Assembly (NCBI GenBank): GCA_026002875.1
Contig: BPGE01000001.1
Coordinates: 2,666,001-2,730,000 of the forward strand
Reading direction: 5' to 3'
DNA from: Bryobacteraceae bacterium
GTDB taxonomy: Bacteria; Acidobacteriota; Terriglobia; Bryobacterales; Bryobacteraceae
DNA length: 64,000 nt
Part shown: piece by piece, positions 43,066-52,430 of the stretch
Position numbering within the stretch: the stretch's first letter is position 1
Layout of the letters: the number at the start of each line of letters is the position of its first letter
Translations under genes and position numbers: made by a program
Notes under the pieces: generated by a model
What the model was told of the DNA's origin: nothing
The model's input: only the letters and a program-made list of their open reading frames with translations
The model's database searches: none

Positions 43066-43683
43066 ATGCAGACTGAAGCCGTTCCTGTTGCGCGCTGGCG
43101 CGTCCACCGCCGCATGTACGACTGGATGATGCAGTGGGCCCACAGCCCGCACAGCCAGGCGGCCCTCTTCCTGCTCGCTTTCGCCGAGTCCAGCGTCTTC
43201 CCCATCCCGCCCGACGCCCTGCTCATCGCCCTCGTGCTCGGCGCGCCGCGCCGCTGGCTGGCGCTCGCCGGCGTCTGCACCATCGGCAGCGTCCTCGGCG
43301 GCGCCGCCGGCTACGGCATCGGCCGCTTCCTCATGGACACCGTCGGACTGCGCGTCATCGAGTTCTATCACGCGCAGAAGTATTACGAGCAGGTGATGCT
43401 CTGGTACCGCCAGTATGACTTCTGGATCGTCTTCACTGCCGCCTTCACGCCCATCCCCTACAAGGTCTTCACCATCGCTTCCGGCGCGTTTCACATGAAT
43501 ATCTGGGGCTTCGCCGCCGTCTCGCTCGTGGGGCGCGGCGCGCGCTTCTTCCTCGTCGCCGGCATGCTGCGCCTCTTCGGCGAACCGGTCCGCCGCTTCA
43601 TCGACAGATATTTCGACTGGCTGGCCCTCGCCTTCGTCATCCTTCTCGCCGGCGGCTTCGCTCTGTTGCGCTACGCGCGCTGA
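43066..43683 (+). CDS. YqaA/VTT-domain (DedA-related) membrane protein
   Basis: A 205-residue membrane protein starting at ATG 43066. ALFLLAFAESSVFPIPPDAL is the re-entrant motif of the VTT/SNARE-associated family; GSVLGGAAGYGIGRFLMD and FTAAFTPIPYKVFTIASGAF follow with the FTPIPxK pattern of the YqaA branch. DedA-type proteins flip or move lipids and support membrane potential; this branch is little studied. The final helix is WLALAFVILLAGGFALL. Its end overlaps the convergent glycosyltransferase by 13 bases. Confidence 0.88.
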   Translation: MQTEAVPVARWRVHRRMYDWMMQWAHSPHSQAALFLLAFAESSVFPIPPDALLIALVLGAPRRWLALAGVCTIGSVLGGAAGYGIGRFLMDTVGLRVIEFYHAQKYYEQVMLWYRQYDFWIVFTAAFTPIPYKVFTIASGAFHMNIWGFAAVSLVGRGARFFLVAGMLRLFGEPVRRFIDRYFDWLALAFVILLAGGFALLRYAR

Positions 43684-44726
43684 CCGCCCGGCGCCGCCAC
43701 CTGCTCGCTCAGCTCGCCCAGCCGGATTCGGTACCGCCACAGCAGCCGCCGCACCTCCGCGTTCCCGAGCCGCCGCAGCGGCTTTAGCGCCCGGCGCTTC
43801 CGCCACGTGCGCGGAAGCATCTTCAGGGCTTCCACATCCCCTCTGAGCACCGCCAGAAATGCCCGCAGCTTGCCCGCCAAGCCGGGAATCCGCCCCGCCT
43901 CTCCCCTGCCCCGCAGCGCCGCCCATGCCCCCGCCCCGATCCGCAGCGCGAAAAACAGCGGATTCAGCAACAACAGGTCCGGAGGAAAATGTTTCGCCGC
44001 CAGCAGCACCCGGTTGCGCTCGATCAGCTCCAGCCGGCGCGGGCTCAGCACTCCCAGGGTCGAGCCCCGGTGGTGCCGCACCACCGCCTTCGGAACATAC
44101 AGGCAGCGCCAGCCCGCGATCCGCGCCCGCAGTCCCAGCTCGGCATCATCGCCATAGGCGAACAGGTCCTCGTCGAACAGTCCGATTTCGTCGAGCATCG
44201 CCCGCCGGTACATGCACGCGCAGCCGTCCGGCCACAGCACTTCTTCCCTCTGATCGTACCGCCCGCAGTCCCGCTCGCCCGTCCCGCGCCCGCGGTTCTG
44301 CCCGTCCAGCCAGATCAGATGCCCGGCTTTGTCGATGATCCGCGGGTCTTCGTACACCAGAATCTTGGACGCCGCCATCCCCACGCGCGGATCCTCGAAC
44401 GCGGAGTGCAGCTGCGCCAGCCAATCCGGCTCCGCTTCGGCATCGTTGTTCAGCAGAGCCACGAACGGCGCCGCCGACACCCGGATGCCCTGATTGTTGG
44501 CGGCGCAGAACCCCAGATTCTCCGCGTTCCGCAGCAGCCGCACCGGAAACGGCGCCGACGCGGCGAACGCTTCCACCGCTTCCACGGAACCATCGGTCGA
44601 ACCGTTGTCCACCACCACCGCCTCGAACGGCACGCCCTGCGGCCGCAGCAGCGACCGCAGGCACGCCTCCAGCAGCGCCGCGCGGTTGTAGTTGACGATG
44701 ATGACCGAGACGAGCGGCTCCCGCAT
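43671..44726 (-). CDS. Family 2 glycosyltransferase (rhamnosyltransferase-like)
   Basis: A 351-residue GT2 enzyme. PLVSVIIVNYNRAALLEACL, VVVDNGSTDGSVEAV and ENLGFCAANNQGI are the GT-A core. VALLNNDAEAEPDWL contains the metal-binding ND-type motif; WPDGCACMYRRAMLDEIGLF and FAYGDDAELGLRARIAGW are acceptor-side blocks typical of WbbL-like rhamnosyltransferases. Together with the nearby rml genes this suggests transfer of a deoxysugar onto a lipid-linked glycan at the inner face of the membrane. Acceptor is unknown. Confidence 0.92.
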   Translation of the reverse strand: MREPLVSVIIVNYNRAALLEACLRSLLRPQGVPFEAVVVDNGSTDGSVEAVEAFAASAPFPVRLLRNAENLGFCAANNQGIRVSAAPFVALLNNDAEAEPDWLAQLHSAFEDPRVGMAASKILVYEDPRIIDKAGHLIWLDGQNRGRGTGERDCGRYDQREEVLWPDGCACMYRRAMLDEIGLFDEDLFAYGDDAELGLRARIAGWRCLYVPKAVVRHHRGSTLGVLSPRRLELIERNRVLLAAKHFPPDLLLLNPLFFALRIGAGAWAALRGRGEAGRIPGLAGKLRAFLAVLRGDVEALKMLPRTWRKRRALKPLRRLGNAEVRRLLWRYRIRLGELSEQVAAPGGQRA

Positions 44727-44753
44727 GGCCCTCCCGTATGGTAACGGGCCGGC

Positions 44754-46157
44754 CTACTTCAGCGGCGTTCCCGGCGGCGGGAACCGCCGCGCCGCGTCGT
44801 CCAGCACCAGCACCCAGTCGCTGCCGAAGCCCTCCGACGGGCAGCGGAACTCGAGCGGCTGCGTCGAATCGTGCTCGCCCGCTTCATAGGCGGACCCCGA
44901 TCGCGGATTGAACCACCACGCCCGCGCCCGCGCAAACGGCAGCGGATGGAGCTGGATCGTGCGCCCCTGCGCGCTGTAGACGAACACATAGCCGTCCCCG
45001 CGCGTAGCGGCGATAGAGTCCGCGCCGCTCAGCGTTTCGCGCAGCAGCGTCTGGTCCGGCACGCGCGACAGGAACGGCCGCGACTCCATCAGCGCCTTCA
45101 GATGCCGCATCTGGGCCGCCCCCGGCCGCTCGATCGCCTGCCGCCACTCCATCAGCGGGCCGTTCACCGGCTTCCGCCCTGCCGCGTACATCTGCCATAC
45201 CGCATGGTTGCCGTACGTGTGGCCCAACGCGCCCGCGAACACGTCCCAGTAAGCGTACTGCCGCACGTGCGCGTCGAACGAATAGCCCAGCTCCTTCGCC
45301 CGGAACGCCAGCGGATGGTCCTCGTACAGAGGCTCGCCGTCCAGCACCGGCTTCACCGGCGTGCGGGCGTAGTCCTGCGCGATATGCAGAAATGGCTGCC
45401 GTGTCGCCGGAACTCCGTGTCCGTTTTGCTGCATGTTGAACGAAAGCCAGGCGTCATTGTGGAACCATGTCGAGGATTTTGCGCCGCCCTGCGGGTGATA
45501 CGTCATCAGCACGGCCGCATCATCCTCGCGTCCGGCCGCGCCCAGGGCGATGCCCCGCGCCATCGCACGCCAGACGGCCTCGAAGCCGTCCGCCGGCCGG
45601 TCGCCTCCGAGAACCCAGATAACTCCCTTTGATTTGTAGCGCTGCCCCAGCCATTTTCCGTAGATTTCCGCGTTTTCCGGCGTGAAAATCGGCGTGTCTT
45701 TCACCCAGCGGCCCCACGTGGGCAGCATCGCCACGTAAATGCCGCGCGCGTTGGCGGCATCCACGATGAAATCCACGTGGTCCCAGTAATCGTACTGGCC
45801 CTTCTTCTTCGGATCAGCGCCGGGCGTGACAGCCGGCCGTGCCGGGTCGCGGTCCGCAAGCGGCAGCATCCCGTAGGGATTCGGAACCGTGATGCCGTCC
45901 AGCTCCGCCAGCGCTACCGCTTGAACAACGTTGTAGCCCTGCCGCGCCCGCGTGTCCAGATAGTGCAGCGCCTCCTCTCGGTTCAGCCGGTGGAACAGCT
46001 CCCACGCCGTGTCTGCCAGCCAGAAGAATGGCTTTCCGTCAGCCGTGACGAGAAACCGCCCGTTCTCGCTCACCTTCAACGGAGGCAGGCGCCGTGGCTG
46101 CGCCAGCAGCATCCCCGCGGCGCACAGGACGACAAGACCGTATCGAAACAGCAGCAT
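44754..46157 (-). CDS. DUF4038 / GH140-like exported glycoside hydrolase
   Basis: A 467-residue protein with signal peptide MLLFRYGLVVLCAAGMLLAQ. The barrel shows GKPFFWLADTAWELFHRLNR, NVVQAVALAELDG, YWDHVDFIVDAANARGIYVA and VIWVLGGDRPA. KPVLDGEPLYEDH places a Glu as a likely catalytic residue. The C-terminal ~90 residues form a beta domain (GYVFVYSAQGRTIQLHPLPF) often labelled collagen-binding-like. Family GH140 includes an apiosidase acting on pectic rhamnogalacturonan-II; that specificity should not be assumed. It follows the DUF123 gene by six bases. Confidence 0.88.
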   Translation of the reverse strand: MLLFRYGLVVLCAAGMLLAQPRRLPPLKVSENGRFLVTADGKPFFWLADTAWELFHRLNREEALHYLDTRARQGYNVVQAVALAELDGITVPNPYGMLPLADRDPARPAVTPGADPKKKGQYDYWDHVDFIVDAANARGIYVAMLPTWGRWVKDTPIFTPENAEIYGKWLGQRYKSKGVIWVLGGDRPADGFEAVWRAMARGIALGAAGREDDAAVLMTYHPQGGAKSSTWFHNDAWLSFNMQQNGHGVPATRQPFLHIAQDYARTPVKPVLDGEPLYEDHPLAFRAKELGYSFDAHVRQYAYWDVFAGALGHTYGNHAVWQMYAAGRKPVNGPLMEWRQAIERPGAAQMRHLKALMESRPFLSRVPDQTLLRETLSGADSIAATRGDGYVFVYSAQGRTIQLHPLPFARARAWWFNPRSGSAYEAGEHDSTQPLEFRCPSEGFGSDWVLVLDDAARRFPPPGTPLK

Positions 46158-46163
46158 GACGCC

Positions 46164-46670
46164 TTACAGCATATCCGGCTCGGCCCCTGCGCGCCAGATC
46201 CGGCGCGGCGCGGAAGGCAGCCGTCCCAGCAGATATTCCAGTTCTATATCTGAGGCCCTCACGCGCCACAGATGCGCCCGGCAGCGGCAGTCGGAGGAAC
46301 CGAACCGCGGCACGGGGCAATCGGATTCCGCCAGGCGGCTCAGTCCCGCCGCCCATTGGCACTCCAGCCGCTGCGCGCCGGTGCGGATCCAGACCTCCTG
46401 CACGCGGACCCGCCGCAGCAGGTAATCAATGTGCCAGTGCAGCCGCCGCGCTCCTTCCACATGCCGCCGCACGCGGGCGCGCAATCCTCCCGGTCCAAGC
46501 GCGCTCCCGCAGTAAACGTAAGCGCCCGCGGCCAACTCCTGCATGCCCAGCGCGCCCGCGCGCACGCGCAGCTCCCGCGCCAGGCGCAGCACCAGCAGAT
46601 AAGAGCCCGGCGCCGCGGGCCAGTCTTCTCCGCGCCTGTCCGGACCATGCGTCTGCACGCGCAATATCAT
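46164..46670 (-). CDS. DUF123 / GIY-YIG-like protein (Uri superfamily)
   Basis: A 168-residue protein. GSYLLVLRLARELRVRAGAL and AGAYVYCGSALGPGGLRARV give the GIY-YIG-like strand pair and Arg; RRHVEGARRLHWHIDYLLRR is the conserved helix with HWHIDYLL. Cys-containing DCPVPRFGSSDCRC follows, as usual in this family. These are predicted nucleases; activity is not established for most members. The start at 46670 is six bases from the divergent TonB-receptor start, so each promoter must lie in the other gene. Confidence 0.88.
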   Translation of the reverse strand: MILRVQTHGPDRRGEDWPAAPGSYLLVLRLARELRVRAGALGMQELAAGAYVYCGSALGPGGLRARVRRHVEGARRLHWHIDYLLRRVRVQEVWIRTGAQRLECQWAAGLSRLAESDCPVPRFGSSDCRCRAHLWRVRASDIELEYLLGRLPSAPRRIWRAGAEPDML

Positions 46671-46676
46671 GACAGC

Positions 46677-48950
46677 ATGCGGCTCGTAACGGGAACCCTG
46701 ATCCTGGTTTGCGTCTCCGCCGCTGCAGGCACGCGCGGCACCGTGCGCGACGCAGCCGGCGGCGAGCGCCTCGAGCGGGTCAGGGTGACGCTCGATTGCG
46801 GGGGCGCCTCCGAAACCGTCACCACGGGTCTCGATGGGAGGTTCGAGTTCCGGGATGCGGCCCGTCCCGGCTGCACCGTGCTCGCCCAGCTCGTCGGCTA
46901 CCGTCCTGTCCGCCTCGAGCTCGGCGGGGACAGCGAGATCGAGATCGCCATGACGCCCGACACGCTCAGCCGCCGCGAGAGCGTCGAAGTCCGCGAAGAC
47001 GCCTTCGCCGTGCAGTCCGAAGCGAGCCCCAGCGAGCGCGTCATCAGCGGCCTCGAAATGAAGACGCTGGCCGGCGTGCTCGTCGATGATCCGTTGCGCG
47101 CCGTGCAGGCTCTGCCGGGCGTCGCTTCGTCGAAAGATTACATCGCGCAGTTCAGCCTCCGCGGCGCGGCCTTCGAGCGCACGGGCGTCTGGCTCGACGG
47201 CGTTCTGCTGCGCAGTCCTTTCCATACCGTCCAGAGCCAGGAAAAGACCGGCTCGATGTCCGTCATCAACGCAGACCTCGTCGAGGAAGTCGCCCTGCAC
47301 GCCGGCGCGCCGCCTGTCTCTTACTACGACCGCACCGCAGGCGCGGTCGACATGCGGCTCCGCGACGGAAGCCGGATCGGCCCAACCATACGGCTCAACT
47401 CCGGCGTCGCAAGCACGGGCGTCATCCTGGAAGGCCCCGTGGGGAAGCAGCGCCGCGGCTCCTGGCTGGCCGCCGCCCGCAAGAGCTACCTGCAATACCT
47501 GCTGCGGCGCAGCTCCGCCGATGACTGGCTCGCATTCGGATTCGTCGACACCGAGGGGCGCTTCACCTACGACCTCACTTCTTCACAGCAGGTCACGCTC
47601 TCCGTTCTGGACGGCCGCTCCGATCTCGACCGCACCCACGTGCGCAACCGCCTCGGCCTCAACGCCATCATGAACGGCGAGTACCACGTCACCGTGGCCG
47701 GTGCCTCCTGGCGCTGGGCCCCTTCCTCGAAAGCCCTCTTGACGCAGCGCCTGGCCTGGATGCGCGAGCGCGCGTACAACATCAACAACCGCGAACTCGA
47801 GCTGAACCGCATGGGCTACGCCGAGTGGGCGTGGAACGGCTCTCTCTCCTGGAACTGGCATCCCAATGCGCCGCTGGAAGCGGGCGGCGCGCTCCGGCGG
47901 CTCCACGACGACGGCTTCACGGCCCGTTATCAGTTCAACCCGCTCGCCCTGCGGCGAAAAGACGACTGGCGCGGCACGGCCGTGCGCGGCGGCGCGTTCC
48001 TCCATCAGGGCTGGACCTCCGGCCCTCTGACGCTGGGCGCTGGCGCGCGCTTCGACAACGACAGCGAAGCCGGACCCGCGGCCGTCTCCCCGCATGCTTC
48101 CGCCGCCGCGCGCCTCGGAAGCCGCGCGCGCGTGCAGGCCGCCTGGAGCCAGGCCGTGCAGTATCCGTCCCTGATGGCCCGCTTCGTCGCCAACATGGGC
48201 AACCGGCATCTCGCTCCGGAGCGCGCCAATCACGCCGTCGCCGGCGCCGAGTACAGGATCGACGACCGCACCCGCCTGCGCGTCGAGGCGTTCCACCGGG
48301 CCGAACGCGATCTGATCGCGCAGCCCCTGATCGAGCCGCGCCTCCTTGCCACCGGCGCGATTTTCATCCCGCCCGAATTTCCGCTTTTTCTGAATTCCGT
48401 GCGCGGCACGGCGCGCGGCGCGGAATTTTTCCTGCAGCGCCGCTCCGCCAACCGCCTCTCCGGCTGGATGTCCTACGGCTGGGTGAAAACCCGGATGCGG
48501 GACGCCGTCACTGGCGCCGTTTACCCTGCCGACAGCGAGCAGCGCCACACGGTCACGCTGTTCGGCAGCTGGCGGCTGACGCCTTCCGTCCATGCCAGCG
48601 CCCGCTACGGCTATGGAAGCAATTTCCCGATTCCCGGATTTCTGCGCTGGGAAAACGGCCGCTATTTTCTCGGCAACGAGAGAAATTCTCTGCGGTTGCC
48701 GGCATATCACCGTCTGGATTTCCGCATCAACAAGTCGTTTCACATTGAAACCGGCCGCGGCTGGACCTGGCGGGGCACGCTGTACGCGGAGGTGATGAAC
48801 GTCACCAACCGGCACAACACCACGTTCGACGCGTTCAATGGCTTCAACGCCCGCACCGGCGAGGCGTCGGTCGGTTTCCTCAGGCTGTTCCCCATCGTCC
48901 CCGCGGCCGGCCTGATGCTCGAGTGGGAACGCGGGCTACGCGCCCGCTGA
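46677..48950 (+). CDS. TonB-dependent outer-membrane receptor with carboxypeptidase-regulatory domain
   Basis: A 757-residue outer-membrane protein. Signal peptide MRLVTGTLILVCVSAAAG is followed by a regulatory-like beta sandwich (GTVRDAAGGERLERVRVTLD to about residue 95). The plug follows (DDPLRAVQALPGVASSKDYI, LRGAAFERTGVWLDGVLLRS), then the barrel to the end with aromatic-rich strands (YGWVKTRMRDAV, LRLPAYHRLDFRINKSF). The final residue is Arg rather than Phe. It is shorter than the common ~1,000-residue acidobacterial oar-like receptors. Ligand unknown; nearby GH genes hint at glycans. The stop overlaps the convergent kinase gene by 15 bases. Confidence 0.88.
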   Translation: MRLVTGTLILVCVSAAAGTRGTVRDAAGGERLERVRVTLDCGGASETVTTGLDGRFEFRDAARPGCTVLAQLVGYRPVRLELGGDSEIEIAMTPDTLSRRESVEVREDAFAVQSEASPSERVISGLEMKTLAGVLVDDPLRAVQALPGVASSKDYIAQFSLRGAAFERTGVWLDGVLLRSPFHTVQSQEKTGSMSVINADLVEEVALHAGAPPVSYYDRTAGAVDMRLRDGSRIGPTIRLNSGVASTGVILEGPVGKQRRGSWLAAARKSYLQYLLRRSSADDWLAFGFVDTEGRFTYDLTSSQQVTLSVLDGRSDLDRTHVRNRLGLNAIMNGEYHVTVAGASWRWAPSSKALLTQRLAWMRERAYNINNRELELNRMGYAEWAWNGSLSWNWHPNAPLEAGGALRRLHDDGFTARYQFNPLALRRKDDWRGTAVRGGAFLHQGWTSGPLTLGAGARFDNDSEAGPAAVSPHASAAARLGSRARVQAAWSQAVQYPSLMARFVANMGNRHLAPERANHAVAGAEYRIDDRTRLRVEAFHRAERDLIAQPLIEPRLLATGAIFIPPEFPLFLNSVRGTARGAEFFLQRRSANRLSGWMSYGWVKTRMRDAVTGAVYPADSEQRHTVTLFGSWRLTPSVHASARYGYGSNFPIPGFLRWENGRYFLGNERNSLRLPAYHRLDFRINKSFHIETGRGWTWRGTLYAEVMNVTNRHNTTFDAFNGFNARTGEASVGFLRLFPIVPAAGLMLEWERGLRAR

Positions 48951-50702
48951 GCCCCTCAGCGCCTGCCGCACGGCGGCCGCCAGCGCTTCGGCTGAAAACG
49001 GCTTGGCCAGCACCGGCACCCCGTGCAGATCGGCCGGGTGGCGGCTCAGTTCCTCGGAGTACCCGGTGAACAGCAGCGCACGCAGCGACGGATCCACCCG
49101 CCGCAACTGCCGCACCAGCTCGATGCCGTCCATCTCCGGCATCGATACGTCTGTCACCACCAGATGGAAGGAAGGCTCGGCCGATGCGAACATCTCCAGC
49201 GCCCGCGCCGCCGACGGAGCGTCCGCCACCTCGTAACCGAAATGCTCCAGCAGCTGCCGCGTCAGCAGACGCACCGCGTCGTCGTCTTCCACCAGAAGAA
49301 TGCGCGCCGGTCCTTCCTCTTCCGCCCCTGCGCTGGCTGGGGCGCCGCTGACGGCGGCGGGCAGATCCACTTCAAACGTCGCCCCCGCGCCCGGCGCGGA
49401 TTGCACGCGGATGGCGCCCCCGCAGGATTTCACGATGCCGTACACCGACGTCAGCCCGAGCCCGGTGCCGCGTCCCGGCTCCTTCGTCGTGAAAAACGGC
49501 TCGAAGATGCGCGCGCGCGTCGCCTCGTCCATCCCGTGCCCTTCGTCCCGGACCGACAGCCTGACATACCGGCCCGGCGCAAGATCCAGGCGCTTCGCCT
49601 CCTCCGGATTCTCGATCGTCACGGCACGCGTGCGGATTTCGATGGTCCCGCCCTCGGGCATCGCGTCCCGCGCATTGACGATCAGATTCATGAGGATCTG
49701 CTCGGCCTGCGACCGGTCCGCCGCCAGCGGCGGCAGCGCCGGATCCAGGTCCCGGAGGATGCGGATCCGCGCGCCCAGGATTTTCTCCACCACGGACACC
49801 AGCGATTCGACCGCCGCGTTCAGATCGAACGGAAACGGACTGGCAGCCTGCCGCCGGCTGAACATCAGCAGCTGCGACACCAGTTGCGACGCCCGGTCCG
49901 ACGCGCGGCGGATGGCCTCCGCTGCGCGCCCCAGCTCGTCGGAATTCGCATCGGGCCGCGACAGGACGGCCGCGTGGCCCGCGATCACCGTCAGCAGATT
50001 GTTGAAGTCGTGCGCCACCCCGGAAGCCAGAAGCCCGATCGCCTCCATCCGCGCCGCCTGCCGGAGGTGCTCCTCCAGCCGCCGCTGTTCGGTGATGTCC
50101 ACCGCGAATGCGCCCACCAGCAGCTCTTCGCCAGAAGGCACGGGAAACCGCCGCACCAGAAAGGTCCGTTCCTCGCCGTGGACGCGGATCGTCATCACGC
50201 GCTCCGCCATGGGTTCGCCGGCCAGGATCCGCGCGTGATCCTCGTCGGCCAGCTTCACAACATTCGGCTCGAAAAATGTTTTCGGCGTCCGCCCCGCCCA
50301 CTCCACGCCCCGGGCCAGGTTCTCGATCCAGTACCGGTTGGCGTAAACATAGCGCCCCTGCCGGTCCCGCAGGAACGCCGCCACCGGCAGATTGTCCATG
50401 AAGGCCGCAAAGCGTCGCTCGCTCGCTTCCACCGCCCGCCGCGACGCCTCCATCGCCTCCAGCCGCCGCCGCAGGACGGCGTACAGCAGAAGCGTCGTCA
50501 CCGCGACGAAGCCCAGCCCCTTGTACTGGCTCACCCGGGCCAGCGCCGCCGCGTCCGGAAACAGCCGCGCCGCCGCCGCGTCCGACAGGATGATCCACAG
50601 GCCCGCCGCAACGAAGTACGCGGCGGCGATCTGGAACGCGCTGGACTTCGTCAGTTGGACGATGCGCCGCCGCATGTTCGGACGAGGCTTGCCGCGCCTC
50701 AC
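48936..50702 (-). CDS. Hybrid sensor histidine kinase with PAS and receiver domains
   Basis: A 588-residue inner-membrane kinase. Two membrane segments lie at about 22-40 and 63-78 with a short periplasmic loop. A PAS domain spans ~92-208 (FMDNLPVAAFLRDRQGRYVY). His231 in LLASGVAHDFNNLLTVIAGH is the phosphorylated residue. The ATPase domain has NLIVNARDAMPEGGTI, VRDEGHGMDE and EPGRGTGLGLTSVYGI. The C-terminal receiver (465-588) carries Asp518 in VVTDVSMPEMDG and a KP near the end. No separate output regulator is adjacent; the next gene upstream is a transporter one base away. Confidence 0.94.
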   Translation of the reverse strand: MRRGKPRPNMRRRIVQLTKSSAFQIAAAYFVAAGLWIILSDAAAARLFPDAAALARVSQYKGLGFVAVTTLLLYAVLRRRLEAMEASRRAVEASERRFAAFMDNLPVAAFLRDRQGRYVYANRYWIENLARGVEWAGRTPKTFFEPNVVKLADEDHARILAGEPMAERVMTIRVHGEERTFLVRRFPVPSGEELLVGAFAVDITEQRRLEEHLRQAARMEAIGLLASGVAHDFNNLLTVIAGHAAVLSRPDANSDELGRAAEAIRRASDRASQLVSQLLMFSRRQAASPFPFDLNAAVESLVSVVEKILGARIRILRDLDPALPPLAADRSQAEQILMNLIVNARDAMPEGGTIEIRTRAVTIENPEEAKRLDLAPGRYVRLSVRDEGHGMDEATRARIFEPFFTTKEPGRGTGLGLTSVYGIVKSCGGAIRVQSAPGAGATFEVDLPAAVSGAPASAGAEEEGPARILLVEDDDAVRLLTRQLLEHFGYEVADAPSAARALEMFASAEPSFHLVVTDVSMPEMDGIELVRQLRRVDPSLRALLFTGYSEELSRHPADLHGVPVLAKPFSAEALAAAVRQALRGSAGA

Positions 50703-50703
50703 A

Positions 50704-51843
50704 TCAGAGCTGCGGCAGAGCGATGATGACCCCCGCCAGAATCAGCGAAGCCGCGGGCAGCAGCAGCAGCGCCTTCTTCAGCCGCTTCGGATCGTCGCCC
50801 GCAATGCCGCCGATGATCGGAGAGCTGACCACAAGGCCGAGCCACCCGCAGGTGGAAGCGATGCCCGTGGCCGTCGCGTCCAGACCCTGCGGCTTGAACG
50901 CCGTTCCCACCAGCCCCAGCGCCGTCGGAAAGACCGGCGCCATCGCAATGCCCGCCAGAAACACCAGCACCCAGGCGGTCGACGCGTTCGACGTCTGCAA
51001 CATGACATAGGTTGTCACGGCCATCAGCAGCGCCGCCCCCAGCAGCACCATCTTCGGCGTCACGCTGCCCAGCACCGGCACCACCGCCACGCGGCCCAGC
51101 AGCAGGCCCAGCGCGAAGCCCAGCGACAGAATCGTCAGCGCCTTCGCGTCCGGCACGCCCTGCGCAATCAGATGCCGCGCCAGCCAGTTCCACACGCCCA
51201 CTTCGCAGGCGACATACAGGAACAGCGCGAACGACAGCAGCAACAGCACCGGGCTCGTGATCAGCGACGAGACCTGCTCCGCCTGGAACGACACCTTCCC
51301 GCTCGGCGGCGCCATCTCCGTCAACGCATTGAACACCAGCGCCACCAGGGCCACCGTCGTCGCGAACAGCAGCAGCTTCGGCACGTCGTTGCGGAACAGC
51401 CGCGCCGCAATCAGCGGCGTCACCAGCCCGCCCAGCCCGAAGAACAGGTTCACCGCGTTGAACACCGCCGCGCCCTGCAGCCACGACACCTGGATGTCGT
51501 TGGCCACCGCGAACGCCGACGTCACCAGCGCGCCGCCGCCCGTGCCCAGCACGAACATCGCGCTGGCGATCGGCACGTATCCCTTCGCCGCGCGCAACCC
51601 GATCAGCGCCAGCCCGATCAGCGCCAGCGACAGCAGCATGCCCACTTTCTTGCCCTGCAGGTCGAGCAGCGGGCCGGCGAAAAAGCCTCCGAACATCAAC
51701 CCGATGGCCTGCATCATGCCGATCTTGCCGTTCTGGCTGGGCGTCAACTGAAATCGCCGCGAAAGCTCGGGCAGAATCGTGCCCAGCATCGCGGCGATCA
51801 TGCCGTAGGTGAAGATGCCGAGAATGTCCGCGATCAGAAGCAT
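50704..51843 (-). CDS. MFS transporter
   Basis: A 379-residue permease with about twelve membrane segments. The first half shows GGFFAGPLLDLQGKKVGMLL, the MFS motif-A loop. The middle has a short cytosolic stretch (TEMAPPSGKVSFQAEQVSSL), and VFPTALGLVGTAF lies late. The arrangement resembles sugar/H+ symporters of the FucP-like groups, but the substrate is not readable. Its stop is one base from the kinase start, so both are cotranscribed; a kinase-controlled uptake unit is possible. Confidence 0.88.
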   Translation of the reverse strand: MLLIADILGIFTYGMIAAMLGTILPELSRRFQLTPSQNGKIGMMQAIGLMFGGFFAGPLLDLQGKKVGMLLSLALIGLALIGLRAAKGYVPIASAMFVLGTGGGALVTSAFAVANDIQVSWLQGAAVFNAVNLFFGLGGLVTPLIAARLFRNDVPKLLLFATTVALVALVFNALTEMAPPSGKVSFQAEQVSSLITSPVLLLLSFALFLYVACEVGVWNWLARHLIAQGVPDAKALTILSLGFALGLLLGRVAVVPVLGSVTPKMVLLGAALLMAVTTYVMLQTSNASTAWVLVFLAGIAMAPVFPTALGLVGTAFKPQGLDATATGIASTCGWLGLVVSSPIIGGIAGDDPKRLKKALLLLPAASLILAGVIIALPQL

Positions 51844-51890
51844 AGCGCAGTCATGCTATCAGATCGCCCGGCGCCGCGGCGGCGCCATGG

Positions 51891-52334
51891 CTAGTCGATG
51901 ACTGCGCCCGTGCCCTGGATCTGATAGATCGTCACCGGCCCGGTGATCGACGCGGGATCGAACGGCTTGTTGTTCTCCTCGGCTTCGTGCTTGGCCCGCT
52001 CGATGGCCTGCTCGCGCGTCAGCTCGATCTTCGCGAACTTGCCCTCGGCCACAGCCATCTTGCCGATGGCCTCTTTCGGGAACACGATTTCGCCGTCCTT
52101 CACCTTGATGCGCACGCGCGCGTTGGTCGCCGGATCCGCCAGGTTCATCCAGCAGCCCATCTTTTCGCAGACCTCGGTCACCTTGCCCCGCACCTGCACC
52201 ATCTTGCCGACGTACTGCTCGGGCTTTTTCTCGAGATCCGCAATGGGCGTCTGCTTCTTCAGCTCCAGCGGCTTGCCCAACGGGCCGCCGAGCGCCAGGG
52301 AAGCACAGATCATCAACAGTGTGATCACTCGCAT
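51891..52334 (-). CDS. DUF4920 exported OB-fold-like protein
   Basis: A 147-residue protein starting at ATG 52334 with signal peptide MRVITLLMICASLALGG. The DUF4920 core reads QYVGKMVQVRGKVTEVCEKM, then GCWMNLAD, with a CEKMGCW Cys pair that could bind metal or form a disulfide, then ARVRIKVKDGEIVFPKEAIG. Family function is unknown; a periplasmic location is expected. The Lys/Glu-rich helix ERAKHEAEENN is an insert. It follows the Nudix-like gene by 96 bases on the same strand. Confidence 0.88.
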   Translation of the reverse strand: MRVITLLMICASLALGGPLGKPLELKKQTPIADLEKKPEQYVGKMVQVRGKVTEVCEKMGCWMNLADPATNARVRIKVKDGEIVFPKEAIGKMAVAEGKFAKIELTREQAIERAKHEAEENNKPFDPASITGPVTIYQIQGTGAVID

Positions 52335-52430
52335 GCCACTATTCTGCCGCAAATCAGCATGCAGCATAGTCCTCAGCCCCCGCCACAGCACGCCTCTGGT
52401 TTGTTGATCCGCGTTTCCCGGCGCACCGGC

